Below, piece by piece: positions 36,267 to 45,544 of a DNA stretch of 64,000 nucleotides. Each line of letters starts with the position of its first letter. Within the stretch, counting starts at the first letter, position 1. Below the pieces are notes generated by a model that made no database searches, was not told the DNA's origin, and saw only the letters and a list, made by a program, of their open reading frames with translations. Origin of the DNA: a bacterium (GTDB lineage Bacteria > Zhuqueibacterota > QNDG01 > JAFGCO01). Position numbers and translations under genes: made by a program. Location: assembly GCA_016932575.1 (NCBI GenBank), contig JAFGCO010000006.1, forward strand, positions 26,843-90,842, written 5' to 3'.

Positions 36267-37709
36267 TTATCCGGACAATGCTTTCAGTGTTTCTTGAAGC
36301 AGTTTATAAAAACGTTCAACAGAGTGAATATGCACCCTTTCATCCGGAGAATGCGGGTTTTGAAGATCCGGTCCAAAGCTGATCATATCCATGCCTTCAA
36401 ATTTTTCACCAATGATTCCGCATTCAAGACCGGCGTGAATGGCTTCAACCTTTGCCTCTTTGCCGGTGACATTTTTATAAATTGCTTTCATGGTTTTCAG
36501 AATGGCTGAATCCAGATTGGGCGTCCATGCGGGGTAACCTGCCAGGTGAATGACACGGGCGCCGGCAAGCGATGCAACGGCGCCTATTTTTTGACGTGTA
36601 GCCTCCAGAGCGGAAAGAATGGAGCTCCGGCTGCTGGTGTAGATCATTGGCTCACGGGTATCGTTCTTTACAATAGCCAGATTGTTCGACGTTTCGACCA
36701 GGCCCTTAATTTCCTGGCTCATGGCCATTACACCGTGGGGCAGGCCTGCCAAAAGGTTCAGAAGCCTGGCCTGATCTTCGGCTTTTAATGGATCTCCATG
36801 GGTATCCTTTACAGATTGGATATCCAAAGTCATTTCTTTTTCCACAGATTTGTATTCGAATTGAATTTCTTTCAGGGAGGCATGCAACTGGTCTTTTAAT
36901 TCAGCCTCCTTATCGCACAAAAGGACAGCAAATGCTTCCCTGGGAATGGCGTTGTGCTTGCTGCCGCCTTCAAGAGAGACGAGATCGATGTCGGTTTTCA
37001 AATTTAACAGTACTCGGGCCAGTAATTGTATGGCATTGCCCCGGCCTGTGTGGATATCAATCCCCGAATGCCCCCCCCTTAATCCTTTTAAACCCACGGA
37101 AAAGGCCTTTTTGCCTGAAGCAGATTTTCGTTGCACGGGTAATTTAATTTCCGTGTCTCCGCCTCCGGCGCAGCCGATAAAGAAAGTGCCCTCTTCTTCA
37201 CTGTCCAGATTAATCAGAACACGTCCTTTTAGGAAATCATGACTAATTGATGTGGCACCGTTGAGTCCCGTTTCTTCATCAGTTGTAAAAAGCAACTCGA
37301 GCGGGCCGTGCTGTACAGAGCTGTCTTCAGCAACCGCCAGAGAAGCGGCGACACCGATTCCGTTATCTGCACCCAACGTTGTGCCGTTTGCTGTCACCCA
37401 GTCTCCATCGATGATTACCTCAATGGCATCCTTTTCAAAATCAAATTGTTTGTCCGAGTTCTTTTCACAGACCATGTCCAGATGGCCCTGCAAGACAATG
37501 ATGGGTGCCTTTTCATGACCTGGTGAAGCCGGCACCTGAATCAGCACATTGCCTGCGCTGTCCTGTTTGGAGGGGAACCCTGTTTGCTCAGCATATTTTA
37601 ATACATATTCACCCGCGTATTTTTCATTTTTCGAGCATCTGGGTATTTGCCGAATTTCGTCAAAATGTTTCCAGAGTAAAGCGGGTTTCAGATCGGTGAT
37701 GGATGCCAT
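36267..37709 (-). CDS. pepD: Cytosol non-specific dipeptidase (Xaa-His type)
   Basis: A 480-residue M20C metallopeptidase that hydrolyses dipeptides such as Xaa-His in the cytosol. The dizinc motifs are clear: 'VLQGHLDMVCEKN', 'GADNGIGVAAS', 'FTTDEETGLNG' and 'INLDSEEEG', with a lid domain in the middle and 'HAGLECGIIGEK' near the C-terminus. ATG 37709 is chosen because GGAGG stands 5 bases before it; ATG 37724 upstream lacks one. It appears monocistronic. The assignment is firm. Confidence 0.95.
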   Translation of the reverse strand: MASITDLKPALLWKHFDEIRQIPRCSKNEKYAGEYVLKYAEQTGFPSKQDSAGNVLIQVPASPGHEKAPIIVLQGHLDMVCEKNSDKQFDFEKDAIEVIIDGDWVTANGTTLGADNGIGVAASLAVAEDSSVQHGPLELLFTTDEETGLNGATSISHDFLKGRVLINLDSEEEGTFFIGCAGGGDTEIKLPVQRKSASGKKAFSVGLKGLRGGHSGIDIHTGRGNAIQLLARVLLNLKTDIDLVSLEGGSKHNAIPREAFAVLLCDKEAELKDQLHASLKEIQFEYKSVEKEMTLDIQSVKDTHGDPLKAEDQARLLNLLAGLPHGVMAMSQEIKGLVETSNNLAIVKNDTREPMIYTSSRSSILSALEATRQKIGAVASLAGARVIHLAGYPAWTPNLDSAILKTMKAIYKNVTGKEAKVEAIHAGLECGIIGEKFEGMDMISFGPDLQNPHSPDERVHIHSVERFYKLLQETLKALSG

Positions 37710-38159
37710 GATATCCTCCGTCAATTATACGATTACTTGAGACTTATATTGAAATATAGGTAAAAAAATGACAAAGGGCAACCGGCAAGTTATCGATAGC
37801 CAAAGTATGACTGGTGTCTAATTGGAGGAGTGATTCGATTTTAAATGATACAGGTTTTTTTGTATCTTCGAATAAACCCTCTTCACTATTGTCAATTACG
37901 AATCCAGTGATTCCTTTCAGTGATTCCAGCGGGGGTATCGCTTTTTATCAGAATTTTTTAACTTAAATACAGAATATCCTATATGAATTACCTAAATATG
38001 TCTGTCATTCAGAGTAACCCATGAATAAAACAGGGACTTTATGTGTATTTATGATAAAATAATACATATTAGGATAATTATTGACAATTTTTGTGAACTT
38101 TTTGCTTGCTTTATTCGTCATATTTATGTACGCTTAAGCATGATTATGGGAGGTGCATA
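37710..38159. other. Intergenic region, no gene seen
   Basis: About 450 AT-rich bases between pepD and the small gene at 38160. A TTGACA hexamer at 38081-38086 could be a -35 box for the small gene, but no good -10 box follows at the right distance. No notable repeat or hairpin was found. Confidence 0.5.
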
Positions 38160-38342
38160 TTGAAGCAGATCTCGCGGCATGAAGCAGAGAGCTTGTTTCA
38201 ACAGTCCGGGGTTCTTTCCACCAAGATCGAGCATAATTCTTCGGGATTGAAGGTTTCTCTGCAATATAGTGAAGATCAGGCCTGTGTTGTTTTTTACAAC
38301 AGACAGGATGGCGAGAAAACCTATTTTCTTGATCGCGTTTAA
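38160..38342 (+). CDS. Small protein of unknown function (60 residues, TTG start)
   Basis: The frame begins with TTG at 38160, 7 bases after GGGAGG, and encodes 60 residues starting 'MKQISRHEAESLF' and ending 'GEKTYFLDRV'. The middle predicts beta strands ('GLKVSLQYS', 'QACVVFYNRQDG'). The frame is open further upstream from ATG 38106, but the ribosome-binding site supports TTG. No family was recognised; the well placed ribosome-binding site is the main argument for a real gene. Confidence 0.5.
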   Translation: MKQISRHEAESLFQQSGVLSTKIEHNSSGLKVSLQYSEDQACVVFYNRQDGEKTYFLDRV

Positions 38343-38472
38343 ACAATGACAGCAATTGACAGACCTGTTGTAACGGGGTCGAGCGAGCGCATTTTTTGGT
38401 TACAAGCCTGCCATAGTGATATCATATTCCAAGATGTTTACAGGAATAACAATGCGAGCCGAGAGTATATTA

Positions 38473-39525
38473 TCAGTACATGCCGGTAATTTTTTTTGTT
38501 ATCTTTCCCCAAACCTGAAGTATGTCATAACCGATTTTGCTGATTTTAAGCAAAGCAGGTTTATGAACATAAATATACCGGCCAAATTCAATTAAATCGC
38601 CACCGAATTTTTCTTTGAATTGCCGGACACCATATGGCTGATCAATGCGCCCCGCCCATCCAAAGTCAAACAATCGGTAGCCATTTTGATGCCCCCATTT
38701 AAGTATGTGCCAGATAAAACCGTCCGTAGGATAGTAATTCCGCATTTTAAAATCATCGGCACTGTACCAGAGATAAATGATTTTATGATACACCAGGACA
38801 AGAAAACTTGCGAAAGGTTTGCCCTCTGCTTTTGCCAGAAAAAACATGGCCATGTTTTTCGGAACCAGAATATTAAAAATATTTTCAAACAGTGACAGAT
38901 CGGGAAGCGGAATATGTTTTACGGCAAAGGTTCGTTTAAGGTTTTGGTAAAACAGAGGCAGCATGCTGCGTTCTTTTATGGTCTCAAATGTTACTCCCCT
39001 TTTTTCTGCCAGACGCACATTCCGACGTGCAGATTTGTGAAATTGCTGCCAAATTTTATCTGGCGGCTTGTCAAGACCGATCCAATAATTGATATGAGGT
39101 TCTTTTACGAATCCCTTTTTCCGCAGCAGTGGCAACACAGATGCGGGATCTGTAAGGTTTCTGATATCTGAAAACAGTGCATGATTATTGATATCATTGA
39201 TATAATAATCCAGCAGGTAAGAATAGGCCTCCCTTCCTTGTTCTGTTTCCTGATAAAGGGATCCGCCATAGTGAATCGCGCGCGTGGTCAATGATCTTAA
39301 CAACCCTGGTTTCAGAGTGACCAGAACCGGAAGAAACATGGCCAGTATGCTGCCGTTTTTTTCTGCCGCATAAATTCTGGGCTGATAATCAAGGCTGTTT
39401 TGAAAAACTTGAAACATTTCCGGTGTATGAAAAACAGTGCTGTGCGGTGATTTTTCAAGAAACGCTTTCCAGGATGAGAATTCGGGATTTTCATTGATGG
39501 TATAAGGTGTGGCAGATTTAATCAT
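38473..39525 (-). CDS. FemAB/GNAT-like acyltransferase
   Basis: The 350-residue product has the double-GNAT layout of the FemAB family: an N-terminal half with 'AFLEKSPHSTVFHTPEMF' and a C-terminal GNAT domain with 'WQQFHKSARRNVRLAEKRG', 'FASFLVLVYHKIIYLWYSA' and 'PTDGFIWHILKWGHQNGYRL'. The 'R-F/L-F-D-F-G' segment and 'GVRQFKEKFGGD' near the end are typical. FemAB relatives transfer aminoacyl or acyl groups in the envelope (peptidoglycan bridges, capsule and exosortase-linked polymers); the acceptor is unknown here. It is divergent from the polysaccharide deacetylase gene, which supports a cell-envelope role. Confidence 0.8.
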   Translation of the reverse strand: MIKSATPYTINENPEFSSWKAFLEKSPHSTVFHTPEMFQVFQNSLDYQPRIYAAEKNGSILAMFLPVLVTLKPGLLRSLTTRAIHYGGSLYQETEQGREAYSYLLDYYINDINNHALFSDIRNLTDPASVLPLLRKKGFVKEPHINYWIGLDKPPDKIWQQFHKSARRNVRLAEKRGVTFETIKERSMLPLFYQNLKRTFAVKHIPLPDLSLFENIFNILVPKNMAMFFLAKAEGKPFASFLVLVYHKIIYLWYSADDFKMRNYYPTDGFIWHILKWGHQNGYRLFDFGWAGRIDQPYGVRQFKEKFGGDLIEFGRYIYVHKPALLKISKIGYDILQVWGKITKKITGMY

Positions 39526-39684
39526 GCAACGTCCCCGTTTGAAATGATTTCTTCCTCTCTAAATGCAATATTAAAAAATATTCCCTCACTCTTTATAATA
39601 TACAGATTTTTCTGTGTATTATCAATCCTTGACTTTATTCACAAATTCTATTAATTTTACTTTATTCCATCAGGAGAAAAAATA

Positions 39685-41064
39685 ATGGCAAAAAAGAAGG
39701 TGACGTTTTGTGAAAACCATCCGGATATTGCAACAAGTGACAGTTGTGAGGTCTGTGGAAAAAATATTTGTTACAATTGCCTGAAGGTATTTACCGGCCG
39801 CACATTTTGCAGCCGCAAATGCATCCGCAAGTATGCATTGGACCATATTCGACAGTTTTTCATCGATTTTTCGATAAAAACAGGATGGATTATTACCTGG
39901 CCGATTCATGGATTATTACGCGTGCAAAAATGGCGCGGGTTGGAATGGTGCCTGGTGCTGGGGCTTGCCTTGAGTATCTATCTGAATATCCAGCTAAAGA
40001 AGGAACTCGATGTTCTGCAATCTGTCGTGGCGACCGGAGCCGAAGGAGCAATATCGATTGACGACAAGACCTTGCCGCCTGCGCATGTTTTCAAGCCGGC
40101 AGAAGGCGGTATGGTTCAATCCAACCGTATTGATATTTCCGGTGAAGCGGAGGAGAACTGGATTGTCTCTCTTTCGCGGGATGATAAAGTGATCTCTGTC
40201 AAACTCCCCGAGAATGGTAAATTTGAATTTACAAATGTCCGTCTCTATAGGGGACAGAACGAATTGGTCGTCCGGGCTCTGAATCAGGAAGGCAGAGTCG
40301 TTGTGCTTCAGACTCTGAATTTACAATATGGCCTGCCTACTTTGAGATATTTACTGAGTGAAATCAAGCGGGGACCAGTGGGTAGGAAACGCGTGGCATT
40401 CACTTTTGACGGAGGCGCGGAAGACAATGCAGCAGATGAAATATTAGACTATTTAAAAGAAGAGAATGTCAGATCCACATTTTTTCTGACCGGCCGGTTT
40501 ATTCAGCAATATCCTCAGACCGTCAGACGCATTGTATCAGAGGGCCATGAAGTAGGGAATCATACCATGAACCACCCGCATTTAACCACATATGAAAAAA
40601 ACCGGAGGCATTATACACGTGAAAATATTACCAGAGACTTGTTGCATAACGAGCTTAACAAGACCGCCCAGAGGTTCGAATGTGTTACAAAAAAGAAGAT
40701 GTCGTATTTATGGAGGGCTCCTTATGGCGAAAGAAACAATGATATTTTAAAATGGGCAGCTGAAGCCGGTTACAAACATATCGGATGGACAGTCGGACGG
40801 GGCTGGGAAGAAAATATGGATACCATGGATTGGGTGGCTGATAAAAATTCAAAAGCCTACCACAGCGCTGAGGAGATTGCAGATAAAATTCTTTCATATG
40901 CCGACAATACGGGAGACGGGGCCGATGGCGTGATTATTCTAATGCATCTCGGTACCAACCGGAAAGATGATTATCCGCATAAAAAACTGCCGGAAATATT
41001 AAAAGGTTTGAAACAGAGAGGTTATGAACCGGTGACTGTGAGTGAGTTGTTGGGTATGAACTGA
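39685..41064 (+). CDS. Membrane-anchored polysaccharide deacetylase with N-terminal zinc-binding domain
   Basis: A 459-residue protein in four parts: a cysteine-rich N-terminus (Cys9, His12, Cys21, Cys24, Cys29, Cys32, Cys42, Cys46; B-box-like), one membrane helix (about 87-101), an Ig-like domain (about 135-212) and a NodB deacetylase domain (about 232-455). The NodB metal site has His293 and His297 in 'GNHTMNHPHL', 'WRAPYGERN' and 'ILMHLG'. Motif 1 reads 'TFDGG' (240-244), not 'TFDDG', so one metal-binding aspartate is replaced. It probably deacetylates a surface or cell-wall glycan outside the inner membrane, while the zinc-binding part stays inside. The start follows TCAGGAG. Confidence 0.88.
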   Translation: MAKKKVTFCENHPDIATSDSCEVCGKNICYNCLKVFTGRTFCSRKCIRKYALDHIRQFFIDFSIKTGWIITWPIHGLLRVQKWRGLEWCLVLGLALSIYLNIQLKKELDVLQSVVATGAEGAISIDDKTLPPAHVFKPAEGGMVQSNRIDISGEAEENWIVSLSRDDKVISVKLPENGKFEFTNVRLYRGQNELVVRALNQEGRVVVLQTLNLQYGLPTLRYLLSEIKRGPVGRKRVAFTFDGGAEDNAADEILDYLKEENVRSTFFLTGRFIQQYPQTVRRIVSEGHEVGNHTMNHPHLTTYEKNRRHYTRENITRDLLHNELNKTAQRFECVTKKKMSYLWRAPYGERNNDILKWAAEAGYKHIGWTVGRGWEENMDTMDWVADKNSKAYHSAEEIADKILSYADNTGDGADGVIILMHLGTNRKDDYPHKKLPEILKGLKQRGYEPVTVSELLGMN

Positions 41065-41199
41065 TCATGGAAGGATCCCATCCCTGATTTTTTTAAATGT
41101 CGGTCCATTATGCATTGCTTCTCAGGGAAGTATTGTGTTATCTACAGCTTCCTGTATTCAATTATCCCTGGAATTATCCTTAGAAATCACATATCCTGT

Positions 41200-42084
41200 A
41201 TGAATTCAATCAACACGAATATTGAAAAATCTGACACACTTCATGATACACTGGATGGCCTCTATAGGCGATATCAGAACGGTTATCTTTCCATGGATCC
41301 GCTGGAACTTGCCAGACAGTATGAAGACTCAAAAGACCAGGAAATCGCGGCGTTTATTTCCGCTGGATTGGCAATCGGACGATACGATTTAATTCGTCGG
41401 GCTGTCCAAATGGTGCTCGACTGTATGAAACCCTCTCCATACCGATTTGTCCAAATGTTTGATCCGTCAAGAGATGGCGCCGCTTTTCGTGATTTTAGAT
41501 ATCGGTTCTATCAAGGCCGGGATATTCAGCTGTTGATCTGGTGGATTGCACAGATGATTCGCCGGGCCGGGAGCATCAAACAATTTTTTCTGAACGGTTA
41601 TTCAGCCTCTGATTCAAATATTGGGTTCAGCCTTTCCCGATTTGTCAGATCCATCCTTGATTTAACCACGGCCCCTTTTTATTCTGAGATTCCGCCAAGA
41701 GGAGTGGGCATCCGGCATTTTCTGGCCGATCCGCTGGACGGAAGCGGGTGCAAGCGCCTGAATCTGTTTTTACGGTGGATGGTGCGGAAAGATGCTTTGG
41801 ATCTCGGGCTGTGGCCGGAGGTCTCCACGTCGCAGCTTGTGATTCCCCTGGATACCCATATCATTCGATTCGGACGCTATCTCGGATTAACCGGGCGTGT
41901 TTCTCCGGGATGGAACATGGCTTTGGAAATCACAGAAACCCTTCGCCGGTTTGATGCGTCTGATCCGGTAAAATATGATTTTGCGATCTGCACACTGGGT
42001 AAACTGACCGATTGTTCGAATCCGCCGGATCGAATCAAGTGCCGGACGTGCCCCATATTTCGGTGTTGCAGGAATGCGGTGTAG
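41200..42084 (+). CDS. TIGR02757 family protein (HhH-GPD-related, function unknown)
   Basis: The 294-residue product has the conserved blocks of TIGR02757/DUF2400: 'DQEIAAFISAGLAIGR', 'FRYRFYQGRDIQLLIW', 'KRLNLFLRWMVRKD', 'IPLDTHIIRFGRYLGLT' and a C-terminal cysteine motif 'CRTCPIFRCC', probably an iron-sulfur or metal site. The family resembles HhH-GPD DNA glycosylases but its activity is not established. ATG 41200 gives the family-like N-terminus; an in-frame ATG at 41110 would add 30 atypical residues. No strong ribosome-binding site is visible for either. Confidence 0.85.
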   Translation: MNSINTNIEKSDTLHDTLDGLYRRYQNGYLSMDPLELARQYEDSKDQEIAAFISAGLAIGRYDLIRRAVQMVLDCMKPSPYRFVQMFDPSRDGAAFRDFRYRFYQGRDIQLLIWWIAQMIRRAGSIKQFFLNGYSASDSNIGFSLSRFVRSILDLTTAPFYSEIPPRGVGIRHFLADPLDGSGCKRLNLFLRWMVRKDALDLGLWPEVSTSQLVIPLDTHIIRFGRYLGLTGRVSPGWNMALEITETLRRFDASDPVKYDFAICTLGKLTDCSNPPDRIKCRTCPIFRCCRNAV

Positions 42085-42092
42085 GGATAGGC

Positions 42093-42164
42093 TGTCATCC
42101 TGAGTGGAATTCCGACGCCTTTTGTCGGAATGGAACGAAGAATCTGTACCTGCCTAAGATTCTT
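42093..42164. repeat. Intergenic REP-like palindromic element
   Basis: The segment starts with TGTCATCCTGAG and holds two perfect 8-bp inverted repeats: ATTCCGAC / GTCGGAAT (42109-42131) and AAGAATCT / AGATTCTT (42138-42164). The combination of 'GTCATCCTGAG', 'GGAACGAAGAATCT' and paired hairpins is of the type of dispersed repeats seen between genes in many bacteria. It is placed after the TIGR02757 gene and could also act as a transcription stop. Confidence 0.6.
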
Positions 42165-42334
42165 AAATACAACAATCCTTGTTTCAACAGCACAATTAAT
42201 ATAATGCTTTATTGTCAAGAAAAATGAATATTCTTTCAAAATAAATGCGCTTTAGCCATTTTAATTTGCCTTCATCAATCAAAATGGCTAAATTAATCAC
42301 AATTTGTGAATACATCGAATAAAAGGCGGGCTCC

Positions 42335-43351
42335 ATGTGTATTCTGATCATGATTCTTATCTCCTGTACAGCGCTGTATGCAGCCGAAAGTCCGTTTCCG
42401 GCGTGTGTCGATTCACTGATCCATCAGGGTACCCGGCTGAATTCCATGGCGCAATTTGATTCGGCTTTTACGACTTTTCAGCAGGTGAACCGTTTACTGC
42501 CGGAGCACCCGGCCGGATCTTTTTATCTGGCGGCCACCCTGCATTCGAAAATGATGCATTATGAAACCGACCGGTGGGAATTGGCGTTTTCCGAATACAG
42601 GGACAGCACAATGTCGCGGGCGGACACCTGGCTGGCCAACCGCGGTGAGGATCCCTGGATCTATTTTTTTCGGGGGAGCATTCAAACCTATATGGGGCTC
42701 TATCAGGCCAAACGCGGCAGTCTTGTCAAAGGCTTTGTCAGTGCGGAAGGGGGGGTGGATGATCTGATACGGGCTATCCGTCTGGATTCCACCTGTTATG
42801 ATGCATATATCGGCATCGGCAATTATAAATACTGGTCCGGTAAATTTTACAAATATCTGCGGTGGCTGCCATTTATCAGGGATGAACGAAGCCAGGGAGA
42901 AGCTGAAGTTCGTTTGGGTATGGAAAAAGGATGTTTTTTCTACTGGGTGGGGGTGAACAGCCTGGCCTGGATCAAATATGACCGTGAACATTTTGAAGAA
43001 GCCATCCGGTTGTTTGAACTTGGAGCAGCTGAATTTGACAGCAGTTTGATCTGGTTGTGGGGGCTGGCAGATGCACATAAAAAAGGGGCGCATTATCGCA
43101 GGGCCCTGAATTATTACTACAGCATTATCGGGGAAGTCGAATCAGACACTCTGGAAAGCGGGTACAATGAAGTGCTGGCCAGATGGAAGGCAATTCAGTG
43201 TCTGGAGAAACTGGAATTATATCCGGAAATTATCAATCATGCAAAAGCGATTCAGAACCGGCCTGTGGAAGCCGGAATGTTTGACAAAGCCATGGAATAT
43301 CGGGACAAAGCCCGAAAGGCTCAACAACGGGCAGAGAAAAAACTAAAATGA
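42335..43351 (+). CDS. Exported TPR-like protein
   Basis: The 338-residue product has a signal peptide ('LIMILISCTALYAAESP') and several TPR-like helical pairs ('MAQFDSAFTTFQQVNRLLP', 'DLIRAIRLDSTCYDAYIG', 'HFEEAIRLFELGAAEFD', 'HYRRALNYYYS'). It is probably periplasmic and mediates protein contacts. The start follows AAGGCGGG. The next gene begins 13 bp downstream and is probably cotranscribed. Repeat unit spacing is irregular, so the exact domain family is not clear. Confidence 0.75.
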   Translation: MCILIMILISCTALYAAESPFPACVDSLIHQGTRLNSMAQFDSAFTTFQQVNRLLPEHPAGSFYLAATLHSKMMHYETDRWELAFSEYRDSTMSRADTWLANRGEDPWIYFFRGSIQTYMGLYQAKRGSLVKGFVSAEGGVDDLIRAIRLDSTCYDAYIGIGNYKYWSGKFYKYLRWLPFIRDERSQGEAEVRLGMEKGCFFYWVGVNSLAWIKYDREHFEEAIRLFELGAAEFDSSLIWLWGLADAHKKGAHYRRALNYYYSIIGEVESDTLESGYNEVLARWKAIQCLEKLELYPEIINHAKAIQNRPVEAGMFDKAMEYRDKARKAQQRAEKKLK

Positions 43352-43364
43352 CAGAAATGCTCAG

Positions 43365-44522
43365 ATGAAAGCGGACACCAAAACATACGATTTGGGAAGG
43401 CATACTTTTATTTACGTCTTTTTTTTATTCTGTGTGAGTTTTTCCTGCATGGTTGATGCGGCATCCTTATTATCGCCTTTGGAAAGCCGGCTTCAGAAAG
43501 ATATTGAAGATGCAAGACTGGATACATTTTCAAAGATTGAGGCCGCATTTATTTTATCCGGTGTGAAGCAGTCGGATTCCCTTGAGTATTATAAAGACTG
43601 GTATTATCATCTTCTTGATAAGATAAGAGGATTTCCATTTGACAAGTTCAATCAAGCGGCGGCCGCCGGTCAGGTATTCAGTTATTTGCATACATCCTGG
43701 TTGAAGACGTATCAACGGGAATCCACTGATCTGCTGTCGATTGTTCACAATCAGGAATACAATTGTGTGGCTGCAACGATTTTATATAATCTCATTTGTG
43801 AAGATTTGGGATGGATGACCGAAGCATTCGAAACACCTACCCATGTGTACACAATTTTCAGCAATTTCACCCAGCCCATTACCGTGGAAAATACCAGCCC
43901 TTTGGGATTTGACATTATGAAAAATCTTCATGAATATTCCATTTATCTGAGGCAGTATTACCCGGAAAATGAAGTATACCGTATCGGCCTGGACCGTCTC
44001 TATGCTTATGAAAACAGCAACGGGAGAATGATCAACAATACTGAATTGTTGGGTCTTTTGGCGTATAATCGTGCTTATTTTGCACGTAACAATGAAGATT
44101 ATGCCATAGCCTATGAGCTTGTGCTGCTGGCTCAAAGTTTTAACATTGACTCACGCTCCAATGTCCGTTTTGAGAAGAATCTCTATTATATCTGGGGGAA
44201 AAAGTTGTTTGATGAGGAACGTTATGATGAAGCCTTTTCAGTGTTAGCAGATGCTGTGTATCGGTATCCGGACATGTCCGATTTTGTTCAGAATACCCGT
44301 GCAGCATTTTTTCAAAGTCTAAATCGTTACTGGCTAAACCGTGACTGGCAGAATACAAAGCGAATCATTGAAGAAATCCATGTGCTGAATGTGCTGGAAG
44401 AGAAAGATCAAAATAGATTATATCGGCTGTTAGAACAGTGGAGCCGTCATTTCCATCGGATCTCCGAAAAATCCTGTCTCAAAGACGTTAACGAACTTCG
44501 CGAAGAAATAAAATCGAATTAA
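43365..44522 (+). CDS. Exported protein with transglutaminase-like core and TPR-like C-terminus
   Basis: The 385-residue product has an N-terminal hydrophobic segment ('FIYVFFLFCVSFSCMVDA'), a region with the Cys-His order of transglutaminase-like proteases ('EYNCVAATILYNLICED', then 'ETPTHVYTIF', then 'VENTSPLGFD'), and a helical C-terminal half with TPR-like units. The Cys and His are candidate catalytic residues; the acidic or Asn third member is uncertain. It is 13 bp after the TPR gene; the pair may act together in the periplasm. The transglutaminase-like reading is inferred from motif order only. Confidence 0.6.
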   Translation: MKADTKTYDLGRHTFIYVFFLFCVSFSCMVDAASLLSPLESRLQKDIEDARLDTFSKIEAAFILSGVKQSDSLEYYKDWYYHLLDKIRGFPFDKFNQAAAAGQVFSYLHTSWLKTYQRESTDLLSIVHNQEYNCVAATILYNLICEDLGWMTEAFETPTHVYTIFSNFTQPITVENTSPLGFDIMKNLHEYSIYLRQYYPENEVYRIGLDRLYAYENSNGRMINNTELLGLLAYNRAYFARNNEDYAIAYELVLLAQSFNIDSRSNVRFEKNLYYIWGKKLFDEERYDEAFSVLADAVYRYPDMSDFVQNTRAAFFQSLNRYWLNRDWQNTKRIIEEIHVLNVLEEKDQNRLYRLLEQWSRHFHRISEKSCLKDVNELREEIKSN

Positions 44523-44524
44523 TA

Positions 44525-45238
44525 TTATTCATTACGCACCGCAATGACACGATCCGGATAATCGCTGAAGAAACCATTCACACCCCATTGGACGAGCCGT
44601 CGCATGGTGGGCGGATGATTGACTGTGTAAACGAAGACTTTCAAATTTGCATTATGGGCCTCTTGGATCCATATTTTTCGAATCGGTCTCAAGGGAAGAT
44701 GCACAGAAACCGCATTGAGGTGGATGGCAATTTTGGTATACCCTCTTCTTGGAAACCGGTACAAGACACCAATGGGTATTTGAGGAAAATGGTCATGTAT
44801 CAGCTGCAACTGGTTATGCTTAAAGGAAGAGACAATGATTTTGTTTTTTGACCAGCCGGCCCTGATTTTTTTACTGATAAAATGCCCGACCTGGATGGCG
44901 CAGTTCAGGCCCTTGAGTTCAATAAGAAGGCCTGCTTTTTGATTGACCAGATCAAACACCTCTGAAAGCAGAGGTATTTTCTCGCCGGTTCCCGCATCCA
45001 AGGAGCGAATATAAGACAGAGAGTGACGCTGAATATGACCGCGGCCCGAGGTTGTGCGTTTCAGGGAGCGGTCATGAATCACAATAATTTCACTTTGCAG
45101 TGCATGTACATCGATCTCGATCCAGTCGGCACCGAGATTCAGGGCTTTTTGAATGGAGCCCAATGTATTTTCAGGGGCGTATCCGGCGGCCCCGCGATGG
45201 CCGATGCATACAATTTTCGATGCTGATTTTGTAATCAT
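44525..45238 (-). CDS. Glycerophosphodiester phosphodiesterase
   Basis: A 237-residue cytosolic enzyme of the UgpQ/GlpQ family that splits glycerophosphodiesters into glycerol 3-phosphate and an alcohol. The signature 'GHRGAAGYAPENTLGSIQ', the metal residues in 'WIEIDVHAL', 'VIHDRSLKRTT' and 'LLIELKG' are present. It lacks a signal peptide, so it acts inside the cell on imported or turnover products. It converges with the transglutaminase-like gene with a 2-bp gap. Confidence 0.92.
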   Translation of the reverse strand: MITKSASKIVCIGHRGAAGYAPENTLGSIQKALNLGADWIEIDVHALQSEIIVIHDRSLKRTTSGRGHIQRHSLSYIRSLDAGTGEKIPLLSEVFDLVNQKAGLLIELKGLNCAIQVGHFISKKIRAGWSKNKIIVSSFKHNQLQLIHDHFPQIPIGVLYRFPRRGYTKIAIHLNAVSVHLPLRPIRKIWIQEAHNANLKVFVYTVNHPPTMRRLVQWGVNGFFSDYPDRVIAVRNE

Positions 45239-45544
45239 GGTTCTTTATTTTCTGCTCTGTTATTGTGTTTTCCGGTCTGTCGGCAAATCCCATGCCTGCT
45301 CCGGAGAAACTGTTGTTTTGATCCTAAAATAAAAATTTTTGTGCCATGTAAAATGAAAAAACAAAATGATAAATAAAAATGAAAAATTTGAGAAATGCTG
45401 ATATGTTTCAGGACCGGATGATCCAGTGATTAAAATCGACATAATCGCAGGAAAATTTTCCTGATACAATGCATTTTTTTCTTGACTATCTCGTGAATAT
45501 TGTTTAACTGTAATTGTCCCCCCCTTTAATCAGAGAGGTGTCCC
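45239..45544. promoter_or_regulatory. Intergenic region with possible promoter for the acyl ligase gene
   Basis: About 300 bp between the divergent GDPD and AMP-ligase genes, with no reading frame of interest. TTGACT at 45482-45487 could be a -35 box, with TTAACT-like sequence about 16-17 bases later as a weak -10. The ligase ribosome-binding site is GAGAGGTG at about 45533-45540. Confidence 0.3.

Noticed and set aside
38134-38355. A 73-codon minus-strand frame opposite the small gene at 38160
   Set aside because: The plus strand has a well placed GGGAGG and TTG start; the minus frame looks like its shadow.
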